The translations under genes and the position numbers were made by a program. From contig NZ_JAGMUO010000097.1 in assembly GCF_019049325.1 (NCBI RefSeq), positions 124,001 through 188,000 on the forward strand: a stretch of 64,000 bases of DNA, written 5' to 3'. Under the pieces are notes generated by a model that saw nothing but the letters and a program-made list of their open reading frames with translations, had not been told where the DNA came from and did no database searches. The stretch comes from Streptomyces sp. AC512_CC834. Its GTDB lineage: Bacteria > Actinomycetota > Actinomycetes > Streptomycetales > Streptomycetaceae. Of the stretch, positions 25,950 to 36,352 are shown piece by piece (positions within the stretch are counted from its first letter, which is position 1; each line of letters opens with the position of its first letter).

Positions 25950-26660
25950 CTAGGCCGGGTTCGTGCCCTCCTGCGGTGGCAGGAACACCAACCGGTCCGC
26001 GACGGCGTCGAGATGCCGGGGTGGGAGGTCCATGGTGACCGACAGGTCGTCGACCGACTCGAAGCCACCGACCACCGGTCGCATGCGCACGGCCTCCGCG
26101 GCGCGTTCGTCCGACAGGGTCAGGTGCCGGGCCAGGACGTCCGCCGGCACGTTGTTGACGTCGACGAGACCGCCGTCGGGGAACGCGCGGTCGGCCAGGT
26201 CGACACGGCCGATGCGCAGTTCGAGCGCCCGGCGCGGATCGGTGGCGGTGATGTCCCGCGCGGTCTCCCGCGCCGCACGCTCGTCGCGGTGCGCGGCGAG
26301 CAGGGCACGCTGCCGGTTCTGCAGGGGGCGCATCAAGTCGGCGTCGGGGCTCTTCCACACCCGGGACCGGATCCCGAACGCGTGACCGGTCCCGACGAGG
26401 ATGTTGAAGAACATGGCGGCGCCGAAGACCGCTTCGTTCGTGGCGGACACGTCCGGGTCGCAGGTGACGAACAGCGCGGCCGCCACACCGTAGGGCACGG
26501 TGGCCAGCGCCTGCGCCCGGCTCTTCGTGCGCACCGTCGCATGAATCATCAGTGGCAGCGTCCCGAGTCCGAGCGTCAGGACGGGGATCAGCGCCCACAA
26601 CGAGGTGAGCAGTGTCCGCGCGAGGTGCTCGCGCCTGCTGAAGGGATGGAAGTCGGCCAT
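25950..26660 (-). CDS. Membrane protein with helix-hairpin-helix domain
   Basis: 236 residues from ATG 26660 (MADFHPFSRREHL). Two to three hydrophobic segments at about 20-105 (LWALIPVLTLGLGTLPLMIHA, VPYGVAAALFVTC, FGAAMFFNILVGTG). A charged region follows, then two ComEA/HhH-like motifs: VDVNNVPADVLARHLTLSD and FESVDDLSVTMDLPPRHLDAV. HhH domains usually bind DNA or act as interaction modules. Known in actinomycetes as a helix-hairpin-helix protein without defined function. A CCTACC/GGTAGG dyad lies about 70 bases upstream. Confidence 0.72.
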   Translation of the reverse strand: MADFHPFSRREHLARTLLTSLWALIPVLTLGLGTLPLMIHATVRTKSRAQALATVPYGVAAALFVTCDPDVSATNEAVFGAAMFFNILVGTGHAFGIRSRVWKSPDADLMRPLQNRQRALLAAHRDERAARETARDITATDPRRALELRIGRVDLADRAFPDGGLVDVNNVPADVLARHLTLSDERAAEAVRMRPVVGGFESVDDLSVTMDLPPRHLDAVADRLVFLPPQEGTNPA

Positions 26661-27020
26661 GCTGCTCCCCCGTGTCTGTCGTCCCGCGCTGCTCGTTCTG
26701 CCTCTGCTTGTTCTACCGCTGTTTGTTCCTACCAAGGTAGGGACTCCCGGACAGGATGCCGCGGTTGCGGAATATCCATGTGCTCACAGGCGCCGGGAGC
26801 GTTGTCTTCGTGACATGAACGTCATCGGCAGAAGCATCTTCGCGAGCGCGCGAGCGACCAGCTCGCCGGTTGCCGCCGTCTGACCTTCCCCTCTTCCACC
26901 GGCGACCGGAATCGGCCCGTCGGTGGTTCGCGTGGCGCTCTGTCGCCTTCGCCTCGGTACGAGGACCGCACGGTTCCGTCGTCCGGTGCCTCTCCCGCCT
27001 CGACGCGAAGGAGTCACCCC
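26661..27020. other. Intergenic region with CCTACC/GGTAGG dyad
   Basis: Divergent spacer between the HhH protein and the AlaRS remnant. Contains the dyad CCTACC-AA-GGTAGG at 26728-26741 within a region rich in TTGTTC/TTCTAC repeats, a likely promoter/operator for the minus-strand gene. No convincing gene or RNA is visible in the rest. Confidence 0.5.
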
Positions 27021-27594
27021 ATGAACACCGAGCACGTCGCCCGGACGTTCGTCGAGTACTACGAGGAACACGGTCATCGCCGGATCACCGGCTCGACGCC
27101 GCTGCCACCGCCCGGCGACCCCGTGCTGTTCACCACCTCCGGCATGCATCTGACGGTCTTCGAGATGCTCGGCACCTCACCCCGCCACGGTCCACGCCGA
27201 CCCGCGACGACCGGTGGGTGGAGGTGTGGAACCACGTGATGATGCGCCATCGCCGACTCGACGACGGCCGCCTCGTGCCGCTGCCGCGGCGCAACGTCGA
27301 CACCGGCCGGGGCTGTGTGCTGCGGCGCCTGGTACGACGGGTGCTCACCGTGCTGTGGCGGGACGATCCCTCCCGGGGGCTCGGGGACCTGCCCGACGAA
27401 TTGGTCGGCCACACGTTGGACCACTTCCGGCAGGAAGGGGATCCCGACACCGGTTCGGCCGGCTCCTGGAACGCGGCCGGAAGGTGCTCTCCCGGCCCCG
27501 CTTCCGGGGCCCGCTGGGCGAGGAGGACTTCCACTACCTTCACGACACCCACGGTCTGCCGCGCGACCTGGTGACGAGCCTGCGCGAGGGGTGA
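27021..27594 (+). pseudogene. Alanyl-tRNA synthetase paralogue, decayed
   Basis: Three pieces of a class II AlaRS-like protein lie in three frames. 27021-~27175 reads HVARTFVEYYEEHGHRRITG then LFTTSGMH joined directly to LTVFEMLG; in intact enzymes these blocks are far apart, so an internal deletion is evident. ~27190-27470 reads WVEVWNHVMMRHRR, PLPRRNVDTGRG and VLRRLVRRVLTVLWRDD in the next frame, with the VDTG motif fused early to the later GRGxVLRR block. ~27470-27594 reads KVLSRPRFRGPLGEEDFHYL and HDTHGLPRDLV in the third frame, then stops. The housekeeping alaS must be elsewhere; this was an accessory copy. Confidence 0.8.
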
Positions 27595-27611
27595 CGGGCC
27601 ACGCGGCGCAT

Positions 27612-27637
27612 CCGGACCGTCCTCCGGGGCGGTCCGG
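27612..27637. terminator. Hairpin after the AlaRS remnant
   Basis: Perfect arms CCGGACCG and CGGTCCGG with a ten-base loop, 18 bases past the remnant's stop. Probably its terminator, insulating nhaA. Confidence 0.6.
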
Positions 27638-27662
27638 GCCGCGTGCGGTGATAATCGCCCGT

Positions 27663-29552
27663 GTGAGCGATGGTGAGTCGTGCGGGACCGGGCAGGGCAT
27701 GTCGACCCGGGGCGACACGCGCTGGCGGTCCTTCGTACAGACGGAGACGGGCAGCGCCGCTCTGCTGCTGGCGGCCGTGGTCGTGGCGCTGCTGTGGGCC
27801 AACATCGACCTCCACTCCTACGAGGCCGTGTGGGGGGCGCGCTTCACGATCGGTTTCGACGCCCACCATCTGTCGCTGGACCTGCACGAGTGGGTCAACT
27901 CGGGGCTGATGAGTCTGTTCTTCTTCGTGGTCGGCCTGGAGGCCCGGCGCGAGTTCGACATGGGGGAACTGCGGGACCGGCGCTGGGTGCTGCTCAGCGT
28001 GGTGGCCGGCCTCGGCAGCATGGTCGTTCCGGCGTTGATCTACGTCCTGATCAACGCGGGGCACGACTCGGTGCACGGCTGGGGCACGGCCATGTCGACC
28101 GACACCGCCTTCGCGCTGGGCATCCTGGCCGTCTTCCGTTCCCGGCTGCCGGCCTCCTTGCGAGCGTTCATGCTGTCGATCTCGGTCGTCGACGATCTCG
28201 TGGCGCTGCTCGTCATCGCCGTGTTCTACAGCGACGAAGTCCATGTGCCCGCCCTGCTCGTCGCCCTGGGCGCGCTGCTGGTCATCGCCGTACTGCGGTG
28301 GGTGGGGGTGCGCGGCGGCGGGTACTGCGCGGTGCTGTCGGTGGTGGTGTGGGGGGCACTGCACGAGGCGGGCGTCGATCCGGTCGTGACGGGTCTGGCC
28401 GTCGGGGCCCTGGTCCTCGCGTACCCGGCGCCGCGTGGGGACCTGGAGCGCGCGAGCCGTCTCTTCAGGCGGTTCCGGGAGCAGCCGACGCCGGAGTTGC
28501 AGCGTTCTGCGGCTCGGGGGCTGGCCTCGGCGATCTCGCCGAACGAACGGCTGGAGCAGAGGTTCCTGCCGTGGGTGAGCTTCGGTATCGTGCCGTTGTT
28601 CGCGCTGGCGAACGCCGGGATCGAGCTGAGCGGCGCGCGCCTTGCCGACGCGTTCACCTCGCCGATCACGCTGGGCATCCTGTGCGGCTGTGTGGCGGGC
28701 AAGATCGTGGGGATCGTGGGTTCCATGGCGGGCTCGCAGGTGCTGTCGGGCGGGCGGCTGCGGCCCAATGTGGGCTGGGGTTCGGTCACCACCGCCGGAG
28801 CGATCGCCGGGGCCGCCTTCACGGTGTCGCTGCTGATCGCCGCTCTCGCGTTCGAGGGCGAGGAACTCGACCAGGCCCGCATCGGCATCCTCGCCACCCT
28901 GCTCGGCTCGTTCGCGGCGAGCTGGGCGGTCTCCGGCGTGATCGGGCTCCTGCCGGCGGCGCGGAGGGCGCGGGCCCTGCTGGGCAGTTCCGATCCGCTG
29001 ACGGATCTGGCGGTGGCCGTCGACGAGCGCCACGACCGGGTGCGCGGTCCCGAGGACGCCGCGGTGACCCTGGTGGAGTACGGCGACTTCGAGTGCCCGT
29101 ACTGCGGTCGGGCCGAGGCCGTGGTCCGCGATCTGCTGGGCAGTGAGACCGATGTCCGCTACGTGTGGCGGCATCTGCCGCTGGCGGACGTACACCCGAA
29201 CGCCCAGTTCGCGGCGGAGGCGTCGGAGGCGGCAGCGCGTCAGGGAGCGTTCTGGGCCATGCACGACCTGCTCCTGGAACGGCAGGACGAGCTGAGCGAG
29301 CGGGATCTGTCGCGGCACGCCCAGGAGCTGGGCCTGGACGTGGACATGTTCCGCGGGGACCTCGACCAGCACCGCGGCGCCCGCAGGGTCGCCGAGGACG
29401 TGGACTCCGCGGACCTGAGCGGGGTGTCGGGCACGCCGACCTTCTTCATCAACGGCCGGCGCCACCACGGTGCCTATGACATCGCGGCGCTGACGCGCGC
29501 GGTGGACCAGGCCCGGCGGCGCGTCCTGGCCAACCGGACGGAGGCCGAGTGA
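27663..29552 (+). CDS. nhaA: Na+/H+ antiporter NhaA fused to a DsbA-like thioredoxin domain
   Basis: 629 residues from GTG 27663. A TGATAAT box ends about seven bases before this GTG, so the transcript is probably leaderless; ATG 27699 is the alternative. NhaA part at about 15-440 with paired conserved aspartates (ISVVDDLVALLVIAVFYSD), FFFVVGLEARREFDMGEL, MSTDTAFALGILA, and PLFALANAGIEL. From ~450 the chain continues into a DsbA/Thioredoxin_4 domain with CPYC at 478-481 and the cis-Pro segment GVSGTPTFFINGRRHHGAYD. Antiporter in the membrane exchanging Na+ for H+; the redox domain may regulate it or serve separately. The fusion is known in actinobacteria. Confidence 0.9.
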   Translation: MSDGESCGTGQGMSTRGDTRWRSFVQTETGSAALLLAAVVVALLWANIDLHSYEAVWGARFTIGFDAHHLSLDLHEWVNSGLMSLFFFVVGLEARREFDMGELRDRRWVLLSVVAGLGSMVVPALIYVLINAGHDSVHGWGTAMSTDTAFALGILAVFRSRLPASLRAFMLSISVVDDLVALLVIAVFYSDEVHVPALLVALGALLVIAVLRWVGVRGGGYCAVLSVVVWGALHEAGVDPVVTGLAVGALVLAYPAPRGDLERASRLFRRFREQPTPELQRSAARGLASAISPNERLEQRFLPWVSFGIVPLFALANAGIELSGARLADAFTSPITLGILCGCVAGKIVGIVGSMAGSQVLSGGRLRPNVGWGSVTTAGAIAGAAFTVSLLIAALAFEGEELDQARIGILATLLGSFAASWAVSGVIGLLPAARRARALLGSSDPLTDLAVAVDERHDRVRGPEDAAVTLVEYGDFECPYCGRAEAVVRDLLGSETDVRYVWRHLPLADVHPNAQFAAEASEAAARQGAFWAMHDLLLERQDELSERDLSRHAQELGLDVDMFRGDLDQHRGARRVAEDVDSADLSGVSGTPTFFINGRRHHGAYDIAALTRAVDQARRRVLANRTEAE

Positions 29553-29625
29553 ACGTGAGCGTGATCGGCGAGGGCGCCGGTCCAGTCCCGGTTGGTGGCG
29601 GCGTCGGCACGGCTCCACGACATCG

Positions 29626-29654
29626 CGGCTTGCCCGGTGGCACAGGGCAAGCCG
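29626..29654 (+). terminator. Terminator hairpin after nhaA
   Basis: Ten-base perfect arms CGGCTTGCCC and GGGCAAGCCG with a nine-base loop, 73 bases beyond the nhaA stop. The rest of 29553-29789 contains GTGGCGGTAGTGG-type repeats and no gene. Confidence 0.7.
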
Positions 29655-29789
29655 TATGACTTCACTGGTGGCGGTAGTGGCAATAGTGGCGGTAGATCTT
29701 GAGAGGACCGATTGCCGGAGCGGTCGCGGTCGGCATCGGCGCCGACGGGTTGCGCGCCGCTCTGCCGGCCCCGGACCCTGGGAGCAAGC

Positions 29790-31361
29790 GTGCGCCAGCT
29801 CGACCTCGTGGTGATCGTGGTCTATCTGATCGGGATCGCCTGGATCGGCCTGCGGAAGGCCGGCCGGCAGAAGTCGGCGAAGGACTACTTCGTCGGTGAA
29901 GGCCACATGCCGTGGTGGACCGTGTCCTTCTCCGTCGTCGCCACCGAGACCAGCGTGCTCACCGTGATCAGCGTCCCCGGCGGCGCCTACAGCGGCCAGG
30001 GCTTCGGAAACGTCGAACTCGCCCTGGGCTACGTCATCGGACGTGTCGTCGTGGCCACCGTACTGATCCCCCTCTACAAGCGCGGCGGGTTCGTCAGCGC
30101 CTACCAGTACCTGGGCGACCGGTTCGGGCTGAAGTTGCAGGGCCTCGCCTCGGTGACCTTCGTCTTCACCCGGCTCATGGCCGAGGGCGTCCGGCTGTTC
30201 GCCTCGGCCATCCCCATCAAGCTGCTGCTCGACGAGTTCGGTGTGCACGCGAGCTACCGCGTGATCATCATCGTCATCACGCTGATCACCGTGGTCTACA
30301 CCTACCTGGGCGGCATCAAGGCGGTCATCTGGACCGACGCCATCCAGATGGTCCTCTACCTCGGCGGCGCGGTCCTCGCCGTCGCGGTGCTGTCCGCGCA
30401 CGTCGGAGGGGACGGCTACGCACGTGCCCTGGACGCCGGGCGGTTCACGCTCTTCGACACCGACTTCGGCCTCGCCCACATCCTCACCAGCCCGTTCGCC
30501 CTGCCCACGGCCATCATCGGCGGCGCCATCTTCGCCATGGCCTCGCACGGCTCCGACCAGCTTATCGTCCAGCGTGTGCTGGCCACCCGGACGCTGCGCG
30601 AGGGCCAGAAGGCCATGATCGCCTCGGGTGTCTTCGTCACCATCCAGTTCGCCGCCTTCTCGCTCGTCGGCGCGCTGCTGTGGTCGTACAACGAGGGCAA
30701 GTCCTTCTCGGAGCTGGGGCTGTCCAGTTCGGACAACCTCTACCCCGAGTTCATCCTGCACGGGCTGCCCGTCGTCGTCTCGGGTCTGCTCGTGGCCGGC
30801 ATCCTGGGCGCCGCGATGGGGTCGCTGTCCTCGGCGCTGAACTCCATGTCGAACTCGACGGTCGCCGACATCATCCACAGCTTCTTCCGCAGTGCACCGT
30901 CCGAGGAGGCGATGCTGAGGCTCGCCCGCTGGATGACGCTGGTGTGGGCGACGTTCATGGCCGTCTTCGCCTGCGCGTTCAGCGCGAGCACGGGCAACGT
31001 GTATCTGACCGGACTGACCATCGCGGGCTACACCTACGGCGCACTGCTCGGCGCGTTCCTCCTGGGGCGGCTCGTCGAGCGGGCGGGCGAGGTCGACGCG
31101 GTCGTCGCCTTCCTCGTCACCATCGGGGTGATGACGTACATCGTGCGCGTGGTGAAGATCGACGTCACCACGGGCGGGACCACGACGTCCCAGGCGATCG
31201 CGGCCCAGTGGCTCGTGCCCATCGGCGTACTGATCACCCTGCTGGTGGGCGGTGTGCTGAGTCTGTTCCACCGGGACCCGGCGGCCGGCGGGGGCGCCGC
31301 GCAGGACGAGGAGCCGGGCGCCGGGCCCGACCGGCTGACGGCGACGGCCGACCGGAACTGA
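29790..31361 (+). CDS. Sodium:solute symporter (SSS family)
   Basis: 523 residues from GTG 29790, with GGGAG five bases upstream; earlier in-frame codons are not membrane-like. About 13-14 hydrophobic segments, beginning LDLVVIVVYLIGIAWIGLRK, then KDYFVGEGHMPWWTVSFSVVATET (typical SSS TM1-TM2) and GLLVAGILGAAMGSLSSALNSMSN (the sodium-binding TM8 Ser-Ser motif). Substrates in this family include sialic acid, proline, pantothenate and sugars. Location 117 bases before anmK points to a cell-wall amino sugar or muropeptide-derived compound as cargo (inference). Confidence 0.9.
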   Translation: MRQLDLVVIVVYLIGIAWIGLRKAGRQKSAKDYFVGEGHMPWWTVSFSVVATETSVLTVISVPGGAYSGQGFGNVELALGYVIGRVVVATVLIPLYKRGGFVSAYQYLGDRFGLKLQGLASVTFVFTRLMAEGVRLFASAIPIKLLLDEFGVHASYRVIIIVITLITVVYTYLGGIKAVIWTDAIQMVLYLGGAVLAVAVLSAHVGGDGYARALDAGRFTLFDTDFGLAHILTSPFALPTAIIGGAIFAMASHGSDQLIVQRVLATRTLREGQKAMIASGVFVTIQFAAFSLVGALLWSYNEGKSFSELGLSSSDNLYPEFILHGLPVVVSGLLVAGILGAAMGSLSSALNSMSNSTVADIIHSFFRSAPSEEAMLRLARWMTLVWATFMAVFACAFSASTGNVYLTGLTIAGYTYGALLGAFLLGRLVERAGEVDAVVAFLVTIGVMTYIVRVVKIDVTTGGTTTSQAIAAQWLVPIGVLITLLVGGVLSLFHRDPAAGGGAAQDEEPGAGPDRLTATADRN

Positions 31362-31478
31362 TCAGGTCAGGCAGCCGGGGGGGGCGGGCGCCGCGTCGCG
31401 CGCCGACGAGCCCGCCCGCCCGGCACATCCCCGTCCCCGCACATCCCCGTCCCCGCTCAGACCTCGCAGGAGGACACC

Positions 31479-32660
31479 GTGCGTGTGATCGGCCTGATGT
31501 CAGGCACGTCCTACGACGCCGTCGAGGCGGCCGCCGCGGACCTCGTACTCCGGGGCGAGGTCCTGGTGATGCGTCCTCTCGGGCATCTCTCCGCCTGCTA
31601 TCCCGACCACCTGCGTGACCTGATCGCGGGGAGCCTGCCGCCGTCGGCCACGACGTTGCGGACCGTGGCCGAGCTGGACACCGGCATCGGCCGGGTGTTC
31701 GCCGACGTGGCGGTGCGTGCCGTGCGCGAGCTGTGCGACGGCAGCGCCGATCTGGTGGTCTCCCACGGACAGACCATGTACCACTGGGTCGAGGACGGCG
31801 CCGTCCGCGGCACCCTCCAGCTCGGCCAACCCGCCTGGATCGCCGAGGCGACCGGTCTGCCCGTCGTCTCCGACCTGCGCGGCAGGGACGTCGCGGCCGG
31901 CGGTCAGGGTGCGCCGCTGGTGGCCATGACGGACGCCCTGGCCATGGCCGCGCTGCCCGGCGTTCCCGCGGCCCTCAACCTGGGCGGCATCGCCAACGTC
32001 ACCGTCCTCGCCCCGGGAACGGAGCCGCTGGCCTTCGACACCGGGCCGGCCAACGCCCTGATGGACGCCGCCGTACGGCACTTCACGGCCGGCGCCGCCG
32101 AGTACGACGAGGGCGGACGCCGGGCGGGGGCGGGCCGGGTCGATCCGGCGCTGCTGCGGGTGCTGCTGGACGACCCCTACTACCGCGGGCCGGCCCCGAA
32201 GAGCACCGGCAAGGAACGGTTCCACCTGCCGTACCTGCTGGAGGCACTCGCCGCGGCGCCCGTTCCGGAGCCCGACGACGTCCTGGCGACGCTGGCCCGG
32301 CTCACCGCCGTCACGGTGGCCGACGCCTGCCGCGCGCACGGGGTCACGCGGCTCGTCGTCTCCGGCGGCGGCGCGCACAACCCCGTACTGATGGGCATGA
32401 TCGCCGATGAGCTGCCCGGGGTGCCCCTCGGCCCGAGCGACGCGCTCGGGCTGCCGTCCGACGCCAAGGAGGCCCTTGCCTTCGCCCTGCTGGGTTTCCT
32501 GACCGTCAACGGACTGCCGGGCACGATCCCTTCGGGCACGGGTGCGCGCCGGGCGTCACTCCTCGGCAGCATCACCCCGGGGCTGGAGCCCTTGCGGCTG
32601 CCCGAACCCGCCCCCGGGCCTCCCCGGCTGCTCCGCATCACCGGCGAACCCCGGTCCTGA
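31479..32660 (+). CDS. anmK: Anhydro-N-acetylmuramic acid kinase
   Basis: 393 residues from GTG 31479 with AGGAGG upstream. GLMSGTSYDAVEAAAAD is the N-terminal ATP/sugar loop (GLMSGTSxDGxD in most AnmK proteins, here YDAVE). Further motifs: SHGQTMYHW, LQLGQPAWIAEATGLPVV, PAALNLGGIANVT, DTGPANALMDAAV and VVSGGGAHNPVLM. AnmK opens and phosphorylates 1,6-anhydroMurNAc to MurNAc-6-phosphate for wall recycling in the cytosol. With the upstream symporter it forms a probable two-gene recycling operon; no MurQ etherase is in the window, although the AgaS-like SIS protein at the left edge belongs to the same superfamily. Confidence 0.92.
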   Translation: MRVIGLMSGTSYDAVEAAAADLVLRGEVLVMRPLGHLSACYPDHLRDLIAGSLPPSATTLRTVAELDTGIGRVFADVAVRAVRELCDGSADLVVSHGQTMYHWVEDGAVRGTLQLGQPAWIAEATGLPVVSDLRGRDVAAGGQGAPLVAMTDALAMAALPGVPAALNLGGIANVTVLAPGTEPLAFDTGPANALMDAAVRHFTAGAAEYDEGGRRAGAGRVDPALLRVLLDDPYYRGPAPKSTGKERFHLPYLLEALAAAPVPEPDDVLATLARLTAVTVADACRAHGVTRLVVSGGGAHNPVLMGMIADELPGVPLGPSDALGLPSDAKEALAFALLGFLTVNGLPGTIPSGTGARRASLLGSITPGLEPLRLPEPAPGPPRLLRITGEPRS

Positions 32661-32661
32661 C

Positions 32662-32684
32662 CGCCCCCTCCGCATGGCGGGGCG
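32662..32684. terminator. Short bidirectional hairpin
   Basis: CGCCCC (32662-32667) pairs with GGGGCG (32679-32684) across an eleven-base loop between the convergent anmK and aldo/keto reductase genes. Confidence 0.45.
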
Positions 32685-32686
32685 CT

Positions 32687-33733
32687 TCAGCCGAGGTCGC
32701 CGGTGCGAGCCTCCCGCCACAGGTCTACGTTGCCGTCGACGGCGGCGTGCTTGTCGATCTCGGCCAGCTCGTCGTCGCCGAAGGAGAGGTTGTCCAGGGC
32801 GGCCACGTTCTGCTCGAGCTGCTCGGTGCGGGAGGCGCCGATCACCAGCGAGGTGACGCGTGGGTCGCGCAGGGCCCAGGCGAGCGCCATCTGGGCCAGG
32901 GTCTGGCCACGGCGGGCGGCGATGTCGTTCAGCGCACGCAGACGCGCGAGGGTGTCCTCGCTCAGCCAGCCGGTCTCGAAGGACTTGCCCTGAGTGGCAC
33001 GGGACCCCTCGGGGATGCCGTCGAGGTAACGGCCGGTGAGCAGCCCCTGGGCGAGCGCGGTGAACCCGATGACACCGAAGCCGTCTTCGGCCGCGGCGTC
33101 GAGCAGGCCCTCGGTCTCGATCCACCGGTTGAGCATGTTGTACGACGGCTGGTGGATGAGCAGCGGGGTGCCCAGGTCGCGCAGGATCGCGGCCGCCTGC
33201 CGGGAGCGTTCGGCGTCGTAGGAGGAGATGCCGACGTAGAGGGCCTTGCCCTGCCGCACCGCCGTGTCCAGGGCCGTCATGGTCTCCTCCAGCGGGGTGG
33301 AGGCGTCCAGGCGGTGGGAGTAGAAGATGTCGACGTAGTCCAGGCCCGTGCGCTTCAGGGACTGGTCGAGGGAGGCGAGCATGTACTTGCGGGAGCCGCC
33401 GCCCTGGCCGTAGGGGCCGGGCCACATGTCCCATCCGGCCTTGGTGGAGACCACCAGCTCGTCCCGGTGGGGGGCCAGGTCCTGCCGCATGATCCGGCCG
33501 AAGTTGATCTCGGCTGATCCGTAGGGCGGGCCGTAGTTGTTGGCCAGGTCGTGGTGGGTGATGCCGAGGTCGAAGGCGCGCAGGGCGATCTGTCGCTGGC
33601 TCTCGAACGGCTTGTCGTCGCCGAAGTTGTGCCAGTAGCCCAGGGACAGCGCGGGCAGGTCGAGCCCCGAGCGCCCGGTGCGGCGGTAGTGCATGGTGCC
33701 GTCGTAGCGGTTGGGGTCCGCGACGTGGTTCAT
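32687..33733 (-). CDS. Aldo/keto reductase (YghZ / MgrA-like)
   Basis: 348 residues from ATG 33733 with GGAG upstream. Features of the AKR14/YghZ group: MHYRRTGRSGLDLPALSLGYWHNFG, FDLGITHHDLANNYGPPYGSAE (catalytic Asp and Tyr), VVSTKAGWDMWPGPYG (catalytic Lys) and YVDIFYSHRLD (catalytic His). These NADPH-dependent enzymes reduce L-glyceraldehyde-3-phosphate, methylglyoxal and related aldehydes in the cytosol. The gene converges with anmK and lies 68 bases downstream of rox, in the same direction; co-transcription with rox is possible. Confidence 0.9.
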   Translation of the reverse strand: MNHVADPNRYDGTMHYRRTGRSGLDLPALSLGYWHNFGDDKPFESQRQIALRAFDLGITHHDLANNYGPPYGSAEINFGRIMRQDLAPHRDELVVSTKAGWDMWPGPYGQGGGSRKYMLASLDQSLKRTGLDYVDIFYSHRLDASTPLEETMTALDTAVRQGKALYVGISSYDAERSRQAAAILRDLGTPLLIHQPSYNMLNRWIETEGLLDAAAEDGFGVIGFTALAQGLLTGRYLDGIPEGSRATQGKSFETGWLSEDTLARLRALNDIAARRGQTLAQMALAWALRDPRVTSLVIGASRTEQLEQNVAALDNLSFGDDELAEIDKHAAVDGNVDLWREARTGDLG

Positions 33734-33801
33734 GGGGGGTCTCCGGGTTCTCCGGGTTCTCCGGTGGGGATGCGGGGTCGGGCGGCCCGTGACCGGGGTG
33801 G

Positions 33802-35265
<1,464 letters not shown>

Positions 35266-35351
35266 GAGTCCCCCATGGAGCGAAATCGTCAGGTCGGGCC
35301 GCCCGCCGCACGTGGCGCGGCGGGCGAGGTCGACGATTCTGCGCCACGAAC

Positions 35352-35372
35352 GGGCCCTTGCCGCAAGGCCCC
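35352..35372 (-). promoter_or_regulatory. Rifamycin-associated element (RAE)
   Basis: A 21-base inverted repeat: on the minus strand arms GGGGCCTTGC and GCAAGGGCCC flank a central G, nine of ten positions paired. From memory the RAE upstream of rifamycin-inactivation genes in actinomycetes is a ~19-base repeat built on CTTGC-G-GCAAG with GGG/CCC ends, which fits. A TATAGC box (minus strand, about 35380) lies immediately upstream, so the element spans the probable transcription start of rox. Confidence 0.8.
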
Positions 35373-35454
35373 CCATGCGCTATAGGTTGTTAGTGGCAAG
35401 AGGAAAGTGTTCCTCCTGCCTTTTTTGTTGCCGCGGGTCAGGGCTTGCCGAAGG

Positions 35455-36249
35455 TCAGGGCTTGGCCAGGACGAGCGAGGAACCGCCGGCCCGGATGCCC
35501 TCGGCGGCGGCGTCGGTCAGGTCGGTGTCCGTGACGATGGTGTCGAAGGCGGTCAGCGGCGCCACGCGGTAGCGGCCGAAGGTGCCGTACTTGGACGAGC
35601 CGGCCACCAGGACGGAGTGCGCGGCCGAGGCCATGGCGGCCTGTTTGACGTCCACCTTGGACTCCGAGGGAGTGGTCGTGCCCCGGAGCAGGTCCCAGGA
35701 ACTCGTGCTGATGAAGGCGACGTCCAGGGCGAGTTGTCGCAGGGTGTCCGCGGCGAGGCGGCCCACGCTGGAGCGGTTGGAGACGTCGACACGGCCGCCG
35801 ACGTGCACCAGTTCCAGGCTCTCGGCGTCCATCAGCCGGCCGATGGTGGTGAAGTCGTTGGTGACCACGGTGAGGTGGGGCAGCCGGGCGAGTGCGGGGG
35901 CCATGGCGAGCAGGGTGGTGCCCGCGTCCAGGTAGACGGTCATCCCGTCCTGGACAAGGTGGGCGGCCTCGGCGGCCATCGCCCGCTTCTGCGGCTGCTC
36001 GACCTCCGACTTGTCGAGGAAGCCCGGCTCGCTGCTGATGGTGCTGGCGATACGGACGCCGCCGGGGACGGAGAACACCAGGCCGCCTCGTTCGAGTTCG
36101 GCGATGTCGCGTCGCACGGTCATGTGGGAGACGCCGAGCAGCCGGGTGATCTGCTGGACGCTGAGCACGCCGTCGCGCCGCAGGTGTTTCAGCAACTGTT
36201 CGCGGCGCTGGTCGGGGATCAGCGGAGGGTGCTCGCCGTCCGAGGTCAT
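35455..36249 (-). CDS. DeoR/GlpR family regulator of the acid-sugar locus
   Basis: 264 residues from ATG 36249, AAGGGAG upstream. N-terminal DeoR HTH (RREQLLKHLRRDGVLSVQQITRLLGVSHMTVRRDI) and a C-terminal ISOCOT-fold sensor (MTVYLDAGTTLLAMAPAL, VVTNDFTTIGRLM, LVHVGGRVDVSNRSSVG, ISTSSWDLLRG). DeoR regulators usually bind phosphorylated sugars. It is the last gene of the minus-strand operon with the GntP permease and the SAF oxidoreductase; the inducer is probably a phosphorylated acid sugar made by the divergent kinase (inference). Confidence 0.9.
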   Translation of the reverse strand: MTSDGEHPPLIPDQRREQLLKHLRRDGVLSVQQITRLLGVSHMTVRRDIAELERGGLVFSVPGGVRIASTISSEPGFLDKSEVEQPQKRAMAAEAAHLVQDGMTVYLDAGTTLLAMAPALARLPHLTVVTNDFTTIGRLMDAESLELVHVGGRVDVSNRSSVGRLAADTLRQLALDVAFISTSSWDLLRGTTTPSESKVDVKQAAMASAAHSVLVAGSSKYGTFGRYRVAPLTAFDTIVTDTDLTDAAAEGIRAGGSSLVLAKP

Positions 36250-36352
36250 GGTCTGGTCTCCCTTCGACCGTGATGACGTTAGCCGATGATCATGCCAGTG
36301 ACGGTCCGGGTCCGGTCGGGGTCCGGTCCGGGTCCGTCACCGGCAGGTGTTC

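Noticed and set aside
26784..27149. Minus-strand frame over the HhH/AlaRS spacer
   Set aside because: No ribosome site, no family, and it overlaps the recognisable AlaRS fragment.
27540..31271. Long minus-strand open frame opposite nhaA and the symporter
   Set aside because: Composition is His/Arg/Gln/Asp-rich shadow coding; the plus-strand genes have clear families and starts.
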